This document shows positions 43,662 to 52,516 of a DNA stretch of 64,000 bases, piece by piece. The DNA is taken from contig JAFIGX010000013.1 of NCBI GenBank assembly GCA_017849455.1, forward strand, positions 62,001 to 126,000, written 5' to 3'. The notes beneath the pieces were generated by a model that was not told the origin of the DNA, searched no databases, and was given only the letters and a program-made list of their open reading frames with translations. Positions within the stretch are counted from its first letter, which is position 1. Each line of letters opens with the position of its first letter. Origin of the DNA: Pseudobacter sp. (lineage in GTDB: Bacteria > Bacteroidota > Bacteroidia > Chitinophagales > Chitinophagaceae). The position numbers and the translations under genes are program-made.

Positions 43662-45326
43662 CTTTCTGGCCCAGCCGTCTTTCAATGTCACTGTCCGGTT
43701 GAAGATCAGCTTATCTTCCGATGTATCCCTGTCGAGGCAGAAATAGCCTTTACGCAGGAACTGGTACCGTTCTTCGAATTGAGCTGTTTTCAGAGCAGGC
43801 TCTGCAAAAGCATGGTTGACCACCACCAGCGATGCGGGGTTGATATAATCCTTGAAATCTCCGTCTTCATTGGAGGGGTCCTCAACTCTGAACAGGCGAT
43901 CGTATAAGCGCACCTCACAACCGATGGCCGTTGCCACGCTCACCCAATGCAGGGTGCCCTGTACTTTCAGCCCTGAAGTATCGGCCCCGCTCCTGCTTTC
44001 CGGTATATAGGAACAGCGCAGTTCGGTGACATGGCCTTTGTCGTCCTTCACCACTTCATCACATTTGATGATATAAGCGCTTTTCAGTCGCACCATCTGT
44101 CCGGGCGCCAGGCGGAAGAATTTTTTAGGCGGGTTCTCCATGAAATCTTCCTGCTCCACGTACAGCTCCCTGCTGAATGGCACCTGCCTTTGCGATGTAT
44201 CGGGATCTTCTGGATTGTCTTCACTGTTCAACATTTCGGTTTGTCCTTCAGGATAGTTGGTGATCACCACTTTCAGCGGATCGAAGACCACCATCCTTCG
44301 AAGGGCCACCTTATTGAGATGTTCACGGATGCAAAATTCCAGCAGGGACATTTCGATGAGGCTTTCGCGCTTCACCACTCCTACTCTTTCACAGAAATCA
44401 CGGATAGCTTCCGGCGTATAACCACGTCGGCGTAGCCCGCTGACCGTGATCATGCGCGGGTCTTCCCATCCGGTTACATGTTTATCCTCCACCAGTTGTT
44501 TCAGTTTCCGCTTGCTCATCACATTGTAGGTGAGGTTCAGGCGGGCGAATTCGTATTGGTGCGATGGATAGATGCCCAGTTCCTTGATGAACCAATCGTA
44601 CAGGGGGCGATGGGGTATATACTCCACCGTGCAGATGGAATGTGTGATCTTTTCGATGGAATCGCTTTGACCGTGTGCAAAATCGTACATCGGGAAGATG
44701 CGCCACTGATCGCCGGTACGGTGATGATGGGCATGCCTGATGCGGTACATGACCGGGTCGCGCAGATGCATATTGGGTGAGGTCATATCCAATTTTGCCC
44801 GCAATACTTTTTCTCCATCCTTGTATTTGCCGGCACGCATTTCTGCAAAAAGGTGAAGGTTCTCCCCGATGCTGCGATCGGCATACTGGTTACGCTTCCC
44901 GGGTTCGGTGGGCGCTCCTTTTTGTGCGGCGATCTCTTCACTGGTTGAATCGTCTACATAGGCCAATCCTTTTTTGATCAGCGTTACGGCGTATTCATAT
45001 AACTGTTCAAAATAATCGGATGCGTAAAATTCATTGGCCCACTGGAAACCGAGCCACTGGATATCGGCTTTGATGCTTTCTACGAACGCTGTTTCTTCGG
45101 TGACCGGGTTGGTGTCATCGAACCGGAGGTTGGTCTTCCCCCCATATTTATTGGCCAGGCCGAAATTGAGGCAGATGCTCTTGGCATGACCGATATGCAG
45201 GTATCCGTTGGGTTCGGGTGGAAAGCGGGTCAGTACCGAAGAATATTTACCACTTTTAAGGTCTTCTTCCACGATCTCCTCCAGGAAATTGAGGCTTTTT
45301 TCCTCTTCTTTTTTGAGCTCAGTCAT
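43656..45326 (-). CDS. glnS: Glutaminyl-tRNA synthetase
   Basis: 556 aa. Class I synthetase that charges tRNA-Gln. The ATP-binding HIGH motif is in RFPPEPNGYLHIGHAKS (about residue 42), followed by GKTNLRFDDTNP, and the KMSKS-like motif is VMSKRKLKQLV at about residue 269. The C-terminal two beta-barrel anticodon-binding domain is complete, ending GWARKV. The length is normal for the bacterial GlnRS. Its presence means direct charging of Gln rather than only the transamidation route. The last Val codon and the TGA are shared with the family B repeat tip. Confidence 0.97.
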   Translation of the reverse strand: MTELKKEEEKSLNFLEEIVEEDLKSGKYSSVLTRFPPEPNGYLHIGHAKSICLNFGLANKYGGKTNLRFDDTNPVTEETAFVESIKADIQWLGFQWANEFYASDYFEQLYEYAVTLIKKGLAYVDDSTSEEIAAQKGAPTEPGKRNQYADRSIGENLHLFAEMRAGKYKDGEKVLRAKLDMTSPNMHLRDPVMYRIRHAHHHRTGDQWRIFPMYDFAHGQSDSIEKITHSICTVEYIPHRPLYDWFIKELGIYPSHQYEFARLNLTYNVMSKRKLKQLVEDKHVTGWEDPRMITVSGLRRRGYTPEAIRDFCERVGVVKRESLIEMSLLEFCIREHLNKVALRRMVVFDPLKVVITNYPEGQTEMLNSEDNPEDPDTSQRQVPFSRELYVEQEDFMENPPKKFFRLAPGQMVRLKSAYIIKCDEVVKDDKGHVTELRCSYIPESRSGADTSGLKVQGTLHWVSVATAIGCEVRLYDRLFRVEDPSNEDGDFKDYINPASLVVVNHAFAEPALKTAQFEERYQFLRKGYFCLDRDTSEDKLIFNRTVTLKDGWARKV

Positions 45327-45379
45327 AATCCTGCGAATTTACTACAAGTTTTGGAGTTGGGAGTGGGTGATTTGCGAAC

Positions 45380-46102
45380 TTATCTCTTCAGTAACCTGTT
45401 CTGCAGCAACTGCTGCATCACCGAATCTTTCTCCGTTCTGCTGATGGGTATATGGTGGGCACCGATCCTGATCTCATTACCTTCGATGCTTTCCACTTTG
45501 GCGGCGGCAACGATATAGGATTTATGGGTCCGGATAAAACGGCCGGGAGGCAGGTGCTCTTCGATACTGCGAAAAGTGAGGTAGGTGATGTATTTTTTAT
45601 CGGTAGTATGAATGGCCACATAATTCTGCAAGGCTTCCACATAAAGGATATCATTGTAGTGTATGCGCACCAGTTTATTGTCGGTCTTGATGAAAAAGTG
45701 ATCGGGCTCTTTGGCGGTGGCAGGTGTAAGGATGGCTTCCGTCGATTCACGGAGATGCCTGGCTTTCATGACGGCCTTCCAGAAACGCTCGAACGAAAAT
45801 GGTTTCAGGAGATAGTCGATCGCATTCAACTCGAACCCTTCCACGGCATATTGAGGCCAGGCCGTAGTGAAGATCACCATCGGCGGGTTGGGCAATGATT
45901 TGAAAAATTCCATGCCTGTCATCCTGGGCATCTGGATATCGAGGAAAAGAAGATCGATGGTTTGCCCGGCCAGCAGACCGGCGGCTTTCAGCGGGTTGTC
46001 GAACTCTCCTGCCAGTTGCAGAAATTCCACATCCTGTAAATATTCTTTCAGCCCCTTGCGGGCGATAGGCTCATCGTCTATGATCACACAGGATAGCATC
46101 AT
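45380..46102 (-). CDS. LytTR-family response regulator
   Basis: 240 aa. Receiver domain with CVIIDDEPIARKGLKEY, phospho-acceptor Asp55 in LLFLDIQMP, and AIDYLLKPFS. The LytTR DNA-binding domain (~135-235) shows DHFFIKTDNKLVRIHYNDILYVEA and FIRTHKSYIVA. It overlaps the kinase gene upstream by 4 bp (start within its stop), so the two are translated together. Targets are unknown. AlgR/LytR-type regulators usually bind pairs of short direct repeats; none was identified nearby. Confidence 0.95.
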   Translation of the reverse strand: MMLSCVIIDDEPIARKGLKEYLQDVEFLQLAGEFDNPLKAAGLLAGQTIDLLFLDIQMPRMTGMEFFKSLPNPPMVIFTTAWPQYAVEGFELNAIDYLLKPFSFERFWKAVMKARHLRESTEAILTPATAKEPDHFFIKTDNKLVRIHYNDILYVEALQNYVAIHTTDKKYITYLTFRSIEEHLPPGRFIRTHKSYIVAAAKVESIEGNEIRIGAHHIPISRTEKDSVMQQLLQNRLLKR

Positions 46103-47130
46103 GACAACTCCAGATTAAGTACTATTTTAAAGATACGATCATTATTGTCGATCTGCAATTCGTATTTCCCCGGATAAAGCAATTCCAGCCTGCGTTTCAC
46201 ATTGCTCAGGCCGATGCCGCCCGAAGGCTCTGTGGCATGCTGGCCCGGCTCGCAACTGTTCTCCACTTCAAAATGAAAAAGGCCATTGCTGCGGCCCATT
46301 ATCACCTCCACATAATTCCGGTGACCGGTATGATGCGAAATATGTTTGAAGGCATTCTCCACGAAAGGGATCAGGAGCAATGGGGTGATGCGGAAGCCTT
46401 TCACTTCCCCGCTCACGTTTACTTTCACTTCGTACTGCCTGTCTTTCCGGAGCTGTTGCAACCGGATATAATCCTGCAGGTAAGCCACTTCCTTTTCTAT
46501 TTCGATGCTCGCTGCGTTGCAATCATAGAGCTGGTAGCGGAGAAGATCTGAAAATTGCAGCAGGGTTTGCCTTGCTTCCGTATTTTGTTTATCGATCAGA
46601 AAATAGATCGAGTTCAGGGAGTTGAAAAGGAAATGGGGATTGATCTGTGATTTCAGGAAATTCAATTCGGCCTCTGCTTTTTCCTTCGATACTTCTCCCA
46701 GTCTTTTCTGCGAGCGGGCATGGTCGATCAGCCCTTTGAAAGCGGCGCCGGTACTTACCAACAGGAAATGCGGGATCACATTGTCGTATACCCTGCCTTT
46801 GAAGCGTTGCCAGTCCTGGAAACTGAAAAGCTGTGGCCTGTTCATCAACTGACCTTCGAGGTACATTTTGAAAAAGCTCAGGCTGAATACCATCAGGATG
46901 AACACGCAGGTGAACAGGATGAACTTTTTTTTATACAACAACCGGGGGATAAGCAGGTAATTGGTGATATAGACCATGAGGGCGAGGTCGGCCACTTTCA
47001 CAAAAGTGATCCACCATCCTGCATGGGGGGGATAATCCTGGTACCTGAAATAATGCCATCCAAAGAACAGGACCGTCCAACCAAGCAGGTGTTGCCATAC
47101 GGAACGCCGTGTGAACCAATTCGATTTCAT
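46099..47130 (-). CDS. LytS-type membrane sensor histidine kinase (His_kinase family)
   Basis: 343 aa. Four membrane segments (~15-30, ~42-62, ~75-95 and ~120-140) are followed by the histidine-kinase domain with the phospho-acceptor in FLKSQINPHFLFNSLNSIYF (His ~165) and the ATPase part with LLIPFVENAFKHIS and SGGIGLSNVKRRLELLYPG. It has no large periplasmic sensor, so the signal is probably sensed within or at the membrane. Its partner overlaps its 3' end. This layout is very common in Bacteroidota. Confidence 0.93.
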   Translation of the reverse strand: MKSNWFTRRSVWQHLLGWTVLFFGWHYFRYQDYPPHAGWWITFVKVADLALMVYITNYLLIPRLLYKKKFILFTCVFILMVFSLSFFKMYLEGQLMNRPQLFSFQDWQRFKGRVYDNVIPHFLLVSTGAAFKGLIDHARSQKRLGEVSKEKAEAELNFLKSQINPHFLFNSLNSIYFLIDKQNTEARQTLLQFSDLLRYQLYDCNAASIEIEKEVAYLQDYIRLQQLRKDRQYEVKVNVSGEVKGFRITPLLLIPFVENAFKHISHHTGHRNYVEVIMGRSNGLFHFEVENSCEPGQHATEPSGGIGLSNVKRRLELLYPGKYELQIDNNDRIFKIVLNLELS

Positions 47131-47295
47131 ACGTCAAAATAAATATACAAAATCGGAGGCGTATGAATTCTTACATATCATGCAGAAGGGGCTTGACCAA
47201 GTGCAGGGGATCGATCGGCCATTTAAGTCCATTCACCCGCATTTTCCTTTCAAACGTCGAATAGATTGTGCGTCCCGGCCCGTGGATATTAGTTT

Positions 47296-47371
47296 TACCC
47301 TTGTAATTAAATAGTGTTTTTCATAGGTTATTGATTAATGGTAAGGAGCTGTTTCTACAGCTCTTTTTTTG
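47296..47371 (+). ncRNA. Possible plus-strand small RNA ending in an orphan terminator
   Basis: The gap 47131-47375 between two minus-strand genes contains a canonical plus-strand terminator: GAGCTGT (47346-47352), loop TTCT, ACAGCTC (47357-47363) and T7. No plus-strand gene ends here. A -7-like TAGTTTTA is about 50-60 bp upstream, so a short transcript of roughly 60-70 nt is possible. It could instead be only a roadblock for antisense transcription. Speculative. Confidence 0.3.
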
Positions 47372-47375
47372 TGGG

Positions 47376-48044
47376 TCAGGAACGGGCGCCGAACAATAAA
47401 CTGCCTATTCTTACCATATTGCTGCCTGCTTCGATGGCCAGGCGGTAGTCGCTGCTCATGCCCATGCTGAGGGTCTGAAGATGGAAATTAGGGGATTGAA
47501 TGGAGGCATAATGATCTAAGAGCGATCTCAGGTAATTGAATTCACCCCTGATCATTTCCGTTTGACCGGTGAATGAGGCCATACCCATGAGGCCGGTGAT
47601 CCTGGTATTGGTCAAAGCAGGAAGATCATTATTGCCTGCAATGGCCGCCAGTTCCTGTTCGTCCAGCCCGAATTTGGTCTCTTCCCGCGCTATATGCACC
47701 TGTAATAGCACATCTATGCTACGACTGAATTTTGCCGCCTGTTTATTGATCTCCTTCAACAGGTTGAAGCTGTCTACCCCATGTATAAGGTGTACAAAAC
47801 CGGCCATGTATTTTACTTTATTGGATTGAAGATGGCCGATAAAATGCCAGCGGATATCATTGGGGAGCTGAGGTTGTTTGTCGACCAGTTCCTGCACATA
47901 GTTCTCCCCGAAATCCCGCTGTCCCAGGTTATACAATGCCCGGATATCTTCAACGGGTTTCGTTTTCGATACAGCAACCAGTGTTATGTGTTGGGGTGAT
48001 AGCTCATCGATGATCTGTTGATATGCCTGTTGGTCGACTGCCAT
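47376..48044 (-). CDS. YggS/PLPBP-family pyridoxal-5'-phosphate homeostasis protein
   Basis: 222 aa from the ATG at 48044. Single-domain alanine-racemase-like TIM barrel that binds PLP and helps keep free PLP and amino-/keto-acid pools balanced; no enzymatic reaction is known. The PLP lysine is in LVAVSKTKPVEDI, and the family blocks GENYVQEL, WHFIGHLQSNKVKY, REETKFGL and LSMGMSSDYRLAIEAGSNMVRIGSLLFG are all present. The length is standard. It is probably transcribed alone or with the upstream acyl-CoA dehydrogenase neighbour region on the same strand. Confidence 0.95.
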   Translation of the reverse strand: MAVDQQAYQQIIDELSPQHITLVAVSKTKPVEDIRALYNLGQRDFGENYVQELVDKQPQLPNDIRWHFIGHLQSNKVKYMAGFVHLIHGVDSFNLLKEINKQAAKFSRSIDVLLQVHIAREETKFGLDEQELAAIAGNNDLPALTNTRITGLMGMASFTGQTEMIRGEFNYLRSLLDHYASIQSPNFHLQTLSMGMSSDYRLAIEAGSNMVRIGSLLFGARS

Positions 48045-48103
48045 GATGCGAGTGTTATAAGCAGGCGCAAAGCTAAGCAAAAGTTGACAGGTTAGCTTAC
48101 CAA

Positions 48104-49258
48104 CTATTTCAGGATCGAGCGACTGATCACGATACGCTGCACTTCCGAAGTTCCTTCATAGATCTGGGTGATCTTGGCATCGCGCATGAGACGTTCCACA
48201 TGATATTCCTTTACATATCCGTAACCACCGTGGATCTGCACTGCTTCCACAGAAGCCCACATGGCCACTTCACTGGCATACACTTTGGCCATCGAGGAGC
48301 TGAGGGCATAATCATGGTGCTGGTCTTTATCCCAGGCTGCTTTCAAACACAACAGCCGCGCCGCTTCAACGCGGGTAGCCATGTCCGCCAGCTTGAACTG
48401 GATGGCCTGGTGATGCATGATCTCTTTACCGAATGCTTTTCTTTCCTTCGAATATTTGAGCGCCAGTTCATAAGAGCCACTGGCGATGCCCAGGGCCTGC
48501 GATGCAATGCCGATGCGGCCTCCCGCCAGCGTTTTCATGGCGAAGGTGAACCCGAAGCCATCCTCCCCGATCCGGTTCTCTTTGGGCACTTTCACATCAT
48601 TGAAGAGAATACTGTGCGTATCGCTTCCGCGGATGCCGAGCTTGTTCTCTTTCGCGCCTACGGTAACGCCCGGCCAGTTCTTCTCCACGATAAATGTATT
48701 GATACCCTTGCTTCCTTTGGATGGATCGGTTTGCGCCATCACCAGGTAAACGGAGGCAGAGGAACCATTCGTGATCCAGTTCTTGGTACCGTTCAGTATA
48801 TAATGGTCTCCTTTATCTTCTGCAGTAGTACGTTGGGAAGTAGCGTCGCTGCCGGCTTCCGGCTCACTGAGCAAAAACGCGCCGATGTAGAGTTCGCCGT
48901 TCTTGCGTCCCTGTGCCAGCGGCACGAGATATTTTTGTTTCTGCTCTTCGGAGCCGTATGTTTCGAGACCCCAACTCACCAAACTATTGTTCACGCTCAT
49001 ACATACGCTCACGCTGGCATCGATCTTACTGATCTCTTCCATGGCCAGCACATAGCTGATGGTGTCCATGCCGGAACCTCCGTAACGCGGATCGACCATC
49101 ATACCCATAAAACCCAGTTCGGCAAGTTTATATATCTGTTCTTTCGGAAATTTCTGGTGCTCATCCCGCTCTATTACGCCGGGCAGGCATTCCTGCTGCG
49201 CAAAATCACGGGCTGCTTTGCGGATCATCAAATGTTCTTCGGATAATTGAAATTGCAT
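48104..49258 (-). CDS. Acyl-CoA dehydrogenase
   Basis: 384 aa. FAD-dependent first step of beta-oxidation of short/medium-chain acyl-CoA, or of branched-chain acyl-CoA breakdown. Signatures: GAFLLSEPEAGSDATSQRT (FAD/substrate loop), IRGSDTHSILFNDVKVPKENR, QALGIASGSYELALKYSKERKAFG, and the C-terminal QIYEGTSEVQRIVISR containing the catalytic Glu. The length is typical for the butyryl/short-chain group. Exact chain specificity is not readable. No electron-transfer flavoprotein genes are adjacent. Confidence 0.95.
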   Translation of the reverse strand: MQFQLSEEHLMIRKAARDFAQQECLPGVIERDEHQKFPKEQIYKLAELGFMGMMVDPRYGGSGMDTISYVLAMEEISKIDASVSVCMSVNNSLVSWGLETYGSEEQKQKYLVPLAQGRKNGELYIGAFLLSEPEAGSDATSQRTTAEDKGDHYILNGTKNWITNGSSASVYLVMAQTDPSKGSKGINTFIVEKNWPGVTVGAKENKLGIRGSDTHSILFNDVKVPKENRIGEDGFGFTFAMKTLAGGRIGIASQALGIASGSYELALKYSKERKAFGKEIMHHQAIQFKLADMATRVEAARLLCLKAAWDKDQHHDYALSSSMAKVYASEVAMWASVEAVQIHGGYGYVKEYHVERLMRDAKITQIYEGTSEVQRIVISRSILK

Positions 49259-49305
49259 ATATGGGTTGTTTAATCTTTACCTGCTTTGGCTTCTGCGTAA
49301 GCGGG

Positions 49306-49333
49306 GCCCGCCTTCGCTGAAGCTACGGCGGGC
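49306..49333. repeat. GC-rich intergenic hairpin
   Basis: GCCCGCC (49306-49312) and GGCGGGC (49327-49333) pair, with CTTCGCTGAAG forming an inner hairpin. A related GC-rich hairpin is upstream of groES at 9491-9516. Confidence 0.55.
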
Positions 49334-49375
49334 GAGGCGATGCAAATATAGGGAGAAGGCATCATTAAACTAACA

Positions 49376-49405
49376 ATTGTTCGTTACCTGAATTGCCTAT
49401 CTTTA
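49376..49405 (+). promoter_or_regulatory. Candidate promoter of the arginase leader
   Basis: ATTG (49376-49379), an 18-bp spacer and TATCTTTA (49398-49405, one mismatch to TAnnTTTG). It would produce a transcript with a ~165-nt leader before the arginase gene. The remainder of the 318-bp gap holds only the GC hairpin and a short ORF. Confidence 0.4.
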
Positions 49406-49423
49406 CATCCTGATAATTCCTTT

Positions 49424-49507
49424 ATGCGATTTGCTGCCAAAAAGCCTCTCCTGTACTATTCTTTCGCCCAACTGCTGTTGCCGGTGAACTTTTATACTCC
49501 CGAGTAG
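49424..49507 (+). CDS. Possible 27-residue leader peptide upstream of arginase
   Basis: An ATG 19 nt after the candidate promoter opens a 27-codon frame (MRFAAKKPLLYYSFAQLLLP plus seven residues, ending in TAG). It has no run of Arg codons, so simple arginine-sensing attenuation is unlikely. It might be a small membrane peptide, a leader that couples translation, or nothing. Low confidence. Confidence 0.25.
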   Translation: MRFAAKKPLLYYSFAQLLLPVNFYTPE

Positions 49508-49576
49508 GGTGCTGCGTTCTTACCTGTAATTTACTGAGATCGCCGCAAGGCCCGCGTTATTAATTCAAAGCAGTTT

Positions 49577-50524
49577 ATGAAAAATATCAAGTTGATTGAA
49601 GTACCATCGGAGATTGGGGCCGGCACCCGCGGCGCCAGCCTGGGGGTCGACGCTATCAAGATCGCCGCACTGGATTTTATGAGTAATTTCTTCATCCATT
49701 TTCCTTCCGAGAAGATACCCCATGAGAATAAATTACTATATGAACCGATCGAATCTCCTTATGCCAAACGCATCAAAGGGATCATGGCCCTGTACGAGAG
49801 AGTGAGCAAGGCAGTGGGCGATTCCATCAGGAATAATTTCTTTCCCGTTGTCCTCAGCGGCGATCACAGTATTGCCGGCGCTACCATGGCCGGCATCAGG
49901 ATGGCCAAACCAAAAGGCAAGCTGGGCGTGATCTGGATCGATGCCCATGCCGATATGCACACACCATATACCACTCCTTCGGGGAATGTACACGGGATGC
50001 CACTGGCCATAGCCCTCAACGAAGACAATGAAGAATGCTCTGTTCATGAGATCGATGAGGACACTAAAAAACAATGGAATTTCCTGAAGTCGATCGGTAA
50101 GATCACACCCAAGGTATTGCCGGAAGATGTGGTGTTCATTTCCCTCCGCGATTATGAGAAAGAAGAAAAACACCTGATCGATAAATATGGTATGAAGGTG
50201 ATCTCCACCAATGAAGTACGCCGCAAAGGTCCGGAGAATGTGGTGCGCAGCGTGATCCGCTATCTCGCCGATTGCACCGATATCTATATCAGCTTCGATG
50301 TGGACAGTCTCGATTCTTCCATTTCAAAAGGCACCGGCACGCCCGTGAGCAATGGCCTCCGCGAAAGAGAAGCGGAAGACCTGATCAGCAAGTTCATGCA
50401 GAACCGGAAAGTCTGCTGCTTCGAGATCACGGAAGTGAACCCCACGCTCGATAAGGAAAATCTCATGAGCGAGATCGCTTTCAATATCCTGCAAAGAAGT
50501 GTGAATGTGCTGATGATGAACTAG
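49577..50524 (+). CDS. Arginase (ureohydrolase family)
   Basis: 315 aa. The binuclear manganese site is complete: SGDHSIAG (His), DAHADMHT (Asp-His-Asp) and SFDVDSLD (Asp-x-Asp). SGNVHGMPLA resembles the arginine-binding loop of true arginases more than that of agmatinases, so hydrolysis of arginine to ornithine and urea is the best call. The N-terminal GAGTRGASLGVDAIK and GLREREAEDL are also typical. A role in arginine breakdown is likely. Its TAG stop overlaps the stop of the convergent gene at the palindrome CTAG. Confidence 0.88.
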   Translation: MKNIKLIEVPSEIGAGTRGASLGVDAIKIAALDFMSNFFIHFPSEKIPHENKLLYEPIESPYAKRIKGIMALYERVSKAVGDSIRNNFFPVVLSGDHSIAGATMAGIRMAKPKGKLGVIWIDAHADMHTPYTTPSGNVHGMPLAIALNEDNEECSVHEIDEDTKKQWNFLKSIGKITPKVLPEDVVFISLRDYEKEEKHLIDKYGMKVISTNEVRRKGPENVVRSVIRYLADCTDIYISFDVDSLDSSISKGTGTPVSNGLREREAEDLISKFMQNRKVCCFEITEVNPTLDKENLMSEIAFNILQRSVNVLMMN

Positions 50525-51417
50525 GTTTTTCCCAACACTTTCCGTAACCCTTCACGGAATGATAAAGGCTCATATCCCAGTTCTTTTCTGGCTTTGCCGA
50601 TAAGCAGGCTGGTCCTGGGCGGGCGTTTCCCCGGCTGCGAGAAACTGCTTGCATCGACCTTTTCGATATTGCTATGATCGAGCTGCAACAGTTCGGCCGT
50701 TTGAATGGCCATTTCGTAGGGCGAAAGCTCATCTTTTCCCGCAATATGATAAATACCTGTTGCCTTTTTTTCTATGATCAGTATTATACCCTGGGCGAGA
50801 TCTTCCACGAAAGTGGGCGTACGCCGCTGATCGCTTACTACTTTGATGGGCTGTCTTTTTTCCAGGCTCTCCCTGATCCATCCGATGATATTGCTGCGAC
50901 GGGCATGCGATACATTTCCATAAACCAGTGAAGTGCGAACAATGGCCCAGGGGATCTCACTGGTCTGTACCACACCTTCTGCCTGCAATTTGGTGAAGCC
51001 ATAGAAATTAACGGGCGACAATTCATCTTCTTCCCCGTAGTTTCCCCGCTCCCCGTCGAATACGAAATCAGTGGATAGATAAATGAAATGACGGCTGAAA
51101 GTTTCGGCATCCACCAGTAATTGCGTGGTGGCCTGCACATTGGTCTGCTCACAGTGTTCGGGGTCCTTCTCACAGTCATCTACCTGGGTCATGGCGGCAG
51201 CATGCACCACCACTTCCGGTTTTTCCAGCTCCATCAGATGGTATACGTTCATGGGATCTGTAATGTCGATGGAATGATAACGAATGGGGGCGCCAGCTTC
51301 CAGTGCAAATCTCGGTTCTCCCTTACCGGTAGCCACCACTTCATACCCCTTTTTCAGCAATAGCGGCGCCAGGTGCTGGCCCAATAAACCGTTTGTGCCT
51401 GTGATCAATACTTTCAT
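50521..51417 (-). CDS. dTDP-4-dehydrorhamnose reductase-like (RmlD) SDR protein
   Basis: 298 aa. Extended short-chain dehydrogenase with the Rossmann motif TGTNGLLGQHL at residues 6-16 and the catalytic Tyr-x-x-x-Lys in NFYGFTKLQAE. VVHAAAMTQVDDCE and STDFVFDGERGNYGEED are RmlD-type blocks. True RmlD reduces dTDP-4-keto-rhamnose; here no other rml genes are near, and such proteins in Bacteroidota can act on other sugar nucleotides. It is the last gene of the trp/his run, 4 bp after the thioredoxin gene. Convergent with arginase, sharing CTAG. Confidence 0.82.
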   Translation of the reverse strand: MKVLITGTNGLLGQHLAPLLLKKGYEVVATGKGEPRFALEAGAPIRYHSIDITDPMNVYHLMELEKPEVVVHAAAMTQVDDCEKDPEHCEQTNVQATTQLLVDAETFSRHFIYLSTDFVFDGERGNYGEEDELSPVNFYGFTKLQAEGVVQTSEIPWAIVRTSLVYGNVSHARRSNIIGWIRESLEKRQPIKVVSDQRRTPTFVEDLAQGIILIIEKKATGIYHIAGKDELSPYEMAIQTAELLQLDHSNIEKVDASSFSQPGKRPPRTSLLIGKARKELGYEPLSFREGLRKVLGKT

Positions 51418-51421
51418 ACTG

Positions 51422-52510
51422 TTAATTACAGCCCAACAACTGACAAAGTTTGGATTGCAATTCCTCCCCGCGAAGGTTCTTGCCGATGATCTTTCCCTGC
51501 GGATCGATGAGGAAGTTCTGTGGAATGCTGGTGATATTGTATTTCTGGGCCACTTCGTTATTCCAGAATTTGAGATCGCTTACGTGTGTCCAGGTGAGTT
51601 GGTCGTCTTTGATGGCTTGCAGCCAGGGATCGCGGTCCCTGTCGAGCGATACGCCCAGCACGGTAAAATTCTTTCCTTTGAATTTATTGTAAGCCGATAC
51701 CACGTTGGGGTTTTCCATCCGGCAGGGCCTGCACCAACTGGCCCAGAAATCGACCAGCACATATTTGCCCCTGAAAGAAGAAAGTGAGACCGGTTTCCCT
51801 TCCGCATCGTTTTGCGTGAACCCGATCGCTTCCGTACCGATGGCCCCGATCTTGCTGGCATCGATCTGGCTTTTCAGGATCTTGCCATAAAATCCCTGCT
51901 GTACTTCAGGACTGAGCTGGCTGAACCTCATTTCCTGCCTTTGCATATCCTGTTCCAGTTCCCCGGTGACCACCATCAGGAATGGGGTCACGGGTGAAGT
52001 TTTTTTATTGGCCACGAACTGATCGATCGCATTCTTTATTTTTTCGAACTGGTCTTTATATGCCAGCATGAGCGTATCGGTGGGCTGGATGTTGGAGGTT
52101 GCATTGATCTGCTGGTTCAGTTGTGTCAATCGCTGGAACAGCGGATTGAACGTGGCCTGGAAAGCAACAAAATCATTCTGCACTGCCGAGCCTTTTACAT
52201 CCAGTTGCTGAATATTCTCTACACTTCCTTTCACGATGACATTATCATTGCCGATAAAGATCACGGATTTTTTCTGCGGACCTGCGAAGTTCAGTTGGTG
52301 CAGGTTGGGTTCTTTGATCATTCCTTTCAGGACGAATGCGCCCTGTTTTACTGTGGCCCTTGCCAGCGTATCGGTGGGATTGTTCACATCCGTCAGTGTT
52401 ACCGTCGACTGATCGGGCAGACCGCTCACTGTGCCATTGATCACAAAACCTTTTTGCTGCGCCAAAATACCAAGTGGAGAAAGCAGAACAATGATTATCA
52501 GATACTTCAT
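51422..52510 (-). CDS. DUF4369/TlpA-type thioredoxin-fold protein (copy 3)
   Basis: 362 aa. Signal peptide ending GILAQ. N-terminal DUF4369-like domain (~20-110), helical middle and C-terminal thioredoxin domain with the redox motif WCRPC (LVDFWASWCRPCRMENP), which differs from the WCGPC of copies 1 and 2, and cis-Pro in TSIPQNFLIDPQG. It should act in the periplasm. It starts 6 bp after hisIE, so it is probably cotranscribed with the his genes although its role there is not obvious. Confidence 0.87.
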   Translation of the reverse strand: MKYLIIIVLLSPLGILAQQKGFVINGTVSGLPDQSTVTLTDVNNPTDTLARATVKQGAFVLKGMIKEPNLHQLNFAGPQKKSVIFIGNDNVIVKGSVENIQQLDVKGSAVQNDFVAFQATFNPLFQRLTQLNQQINATSNIQPTDTLMLAYKDQFEKIKNAIDQFVANKKTSPVTPFLMVVTGELEQDMQRQEMRFSQLSPEVQQGFYGKILKSQIDASKIGAIGTEAIGFTQNDAEGKPVSLSSFRGKYVLVDFWASWCRPCRMENPNVVSAYNKFKGKNFTVLGVSLDRDRDPWLQAIKDDQLTWTHVSDLKFWNNEVAQKYNITSIPQNFLIDPQGKIIGKNLRGEELQSKLCQLLGCN

Positions 52511-52516
52511 GGATTT

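Noticed and set aside
48200..49246. Plus-strand open frame (348 codons) opposite the acyl-CoA dehydrogenase
   Set aside because: Antisense shadow of a well-conserved enzyme; the product has no recognisable family and odd composition.
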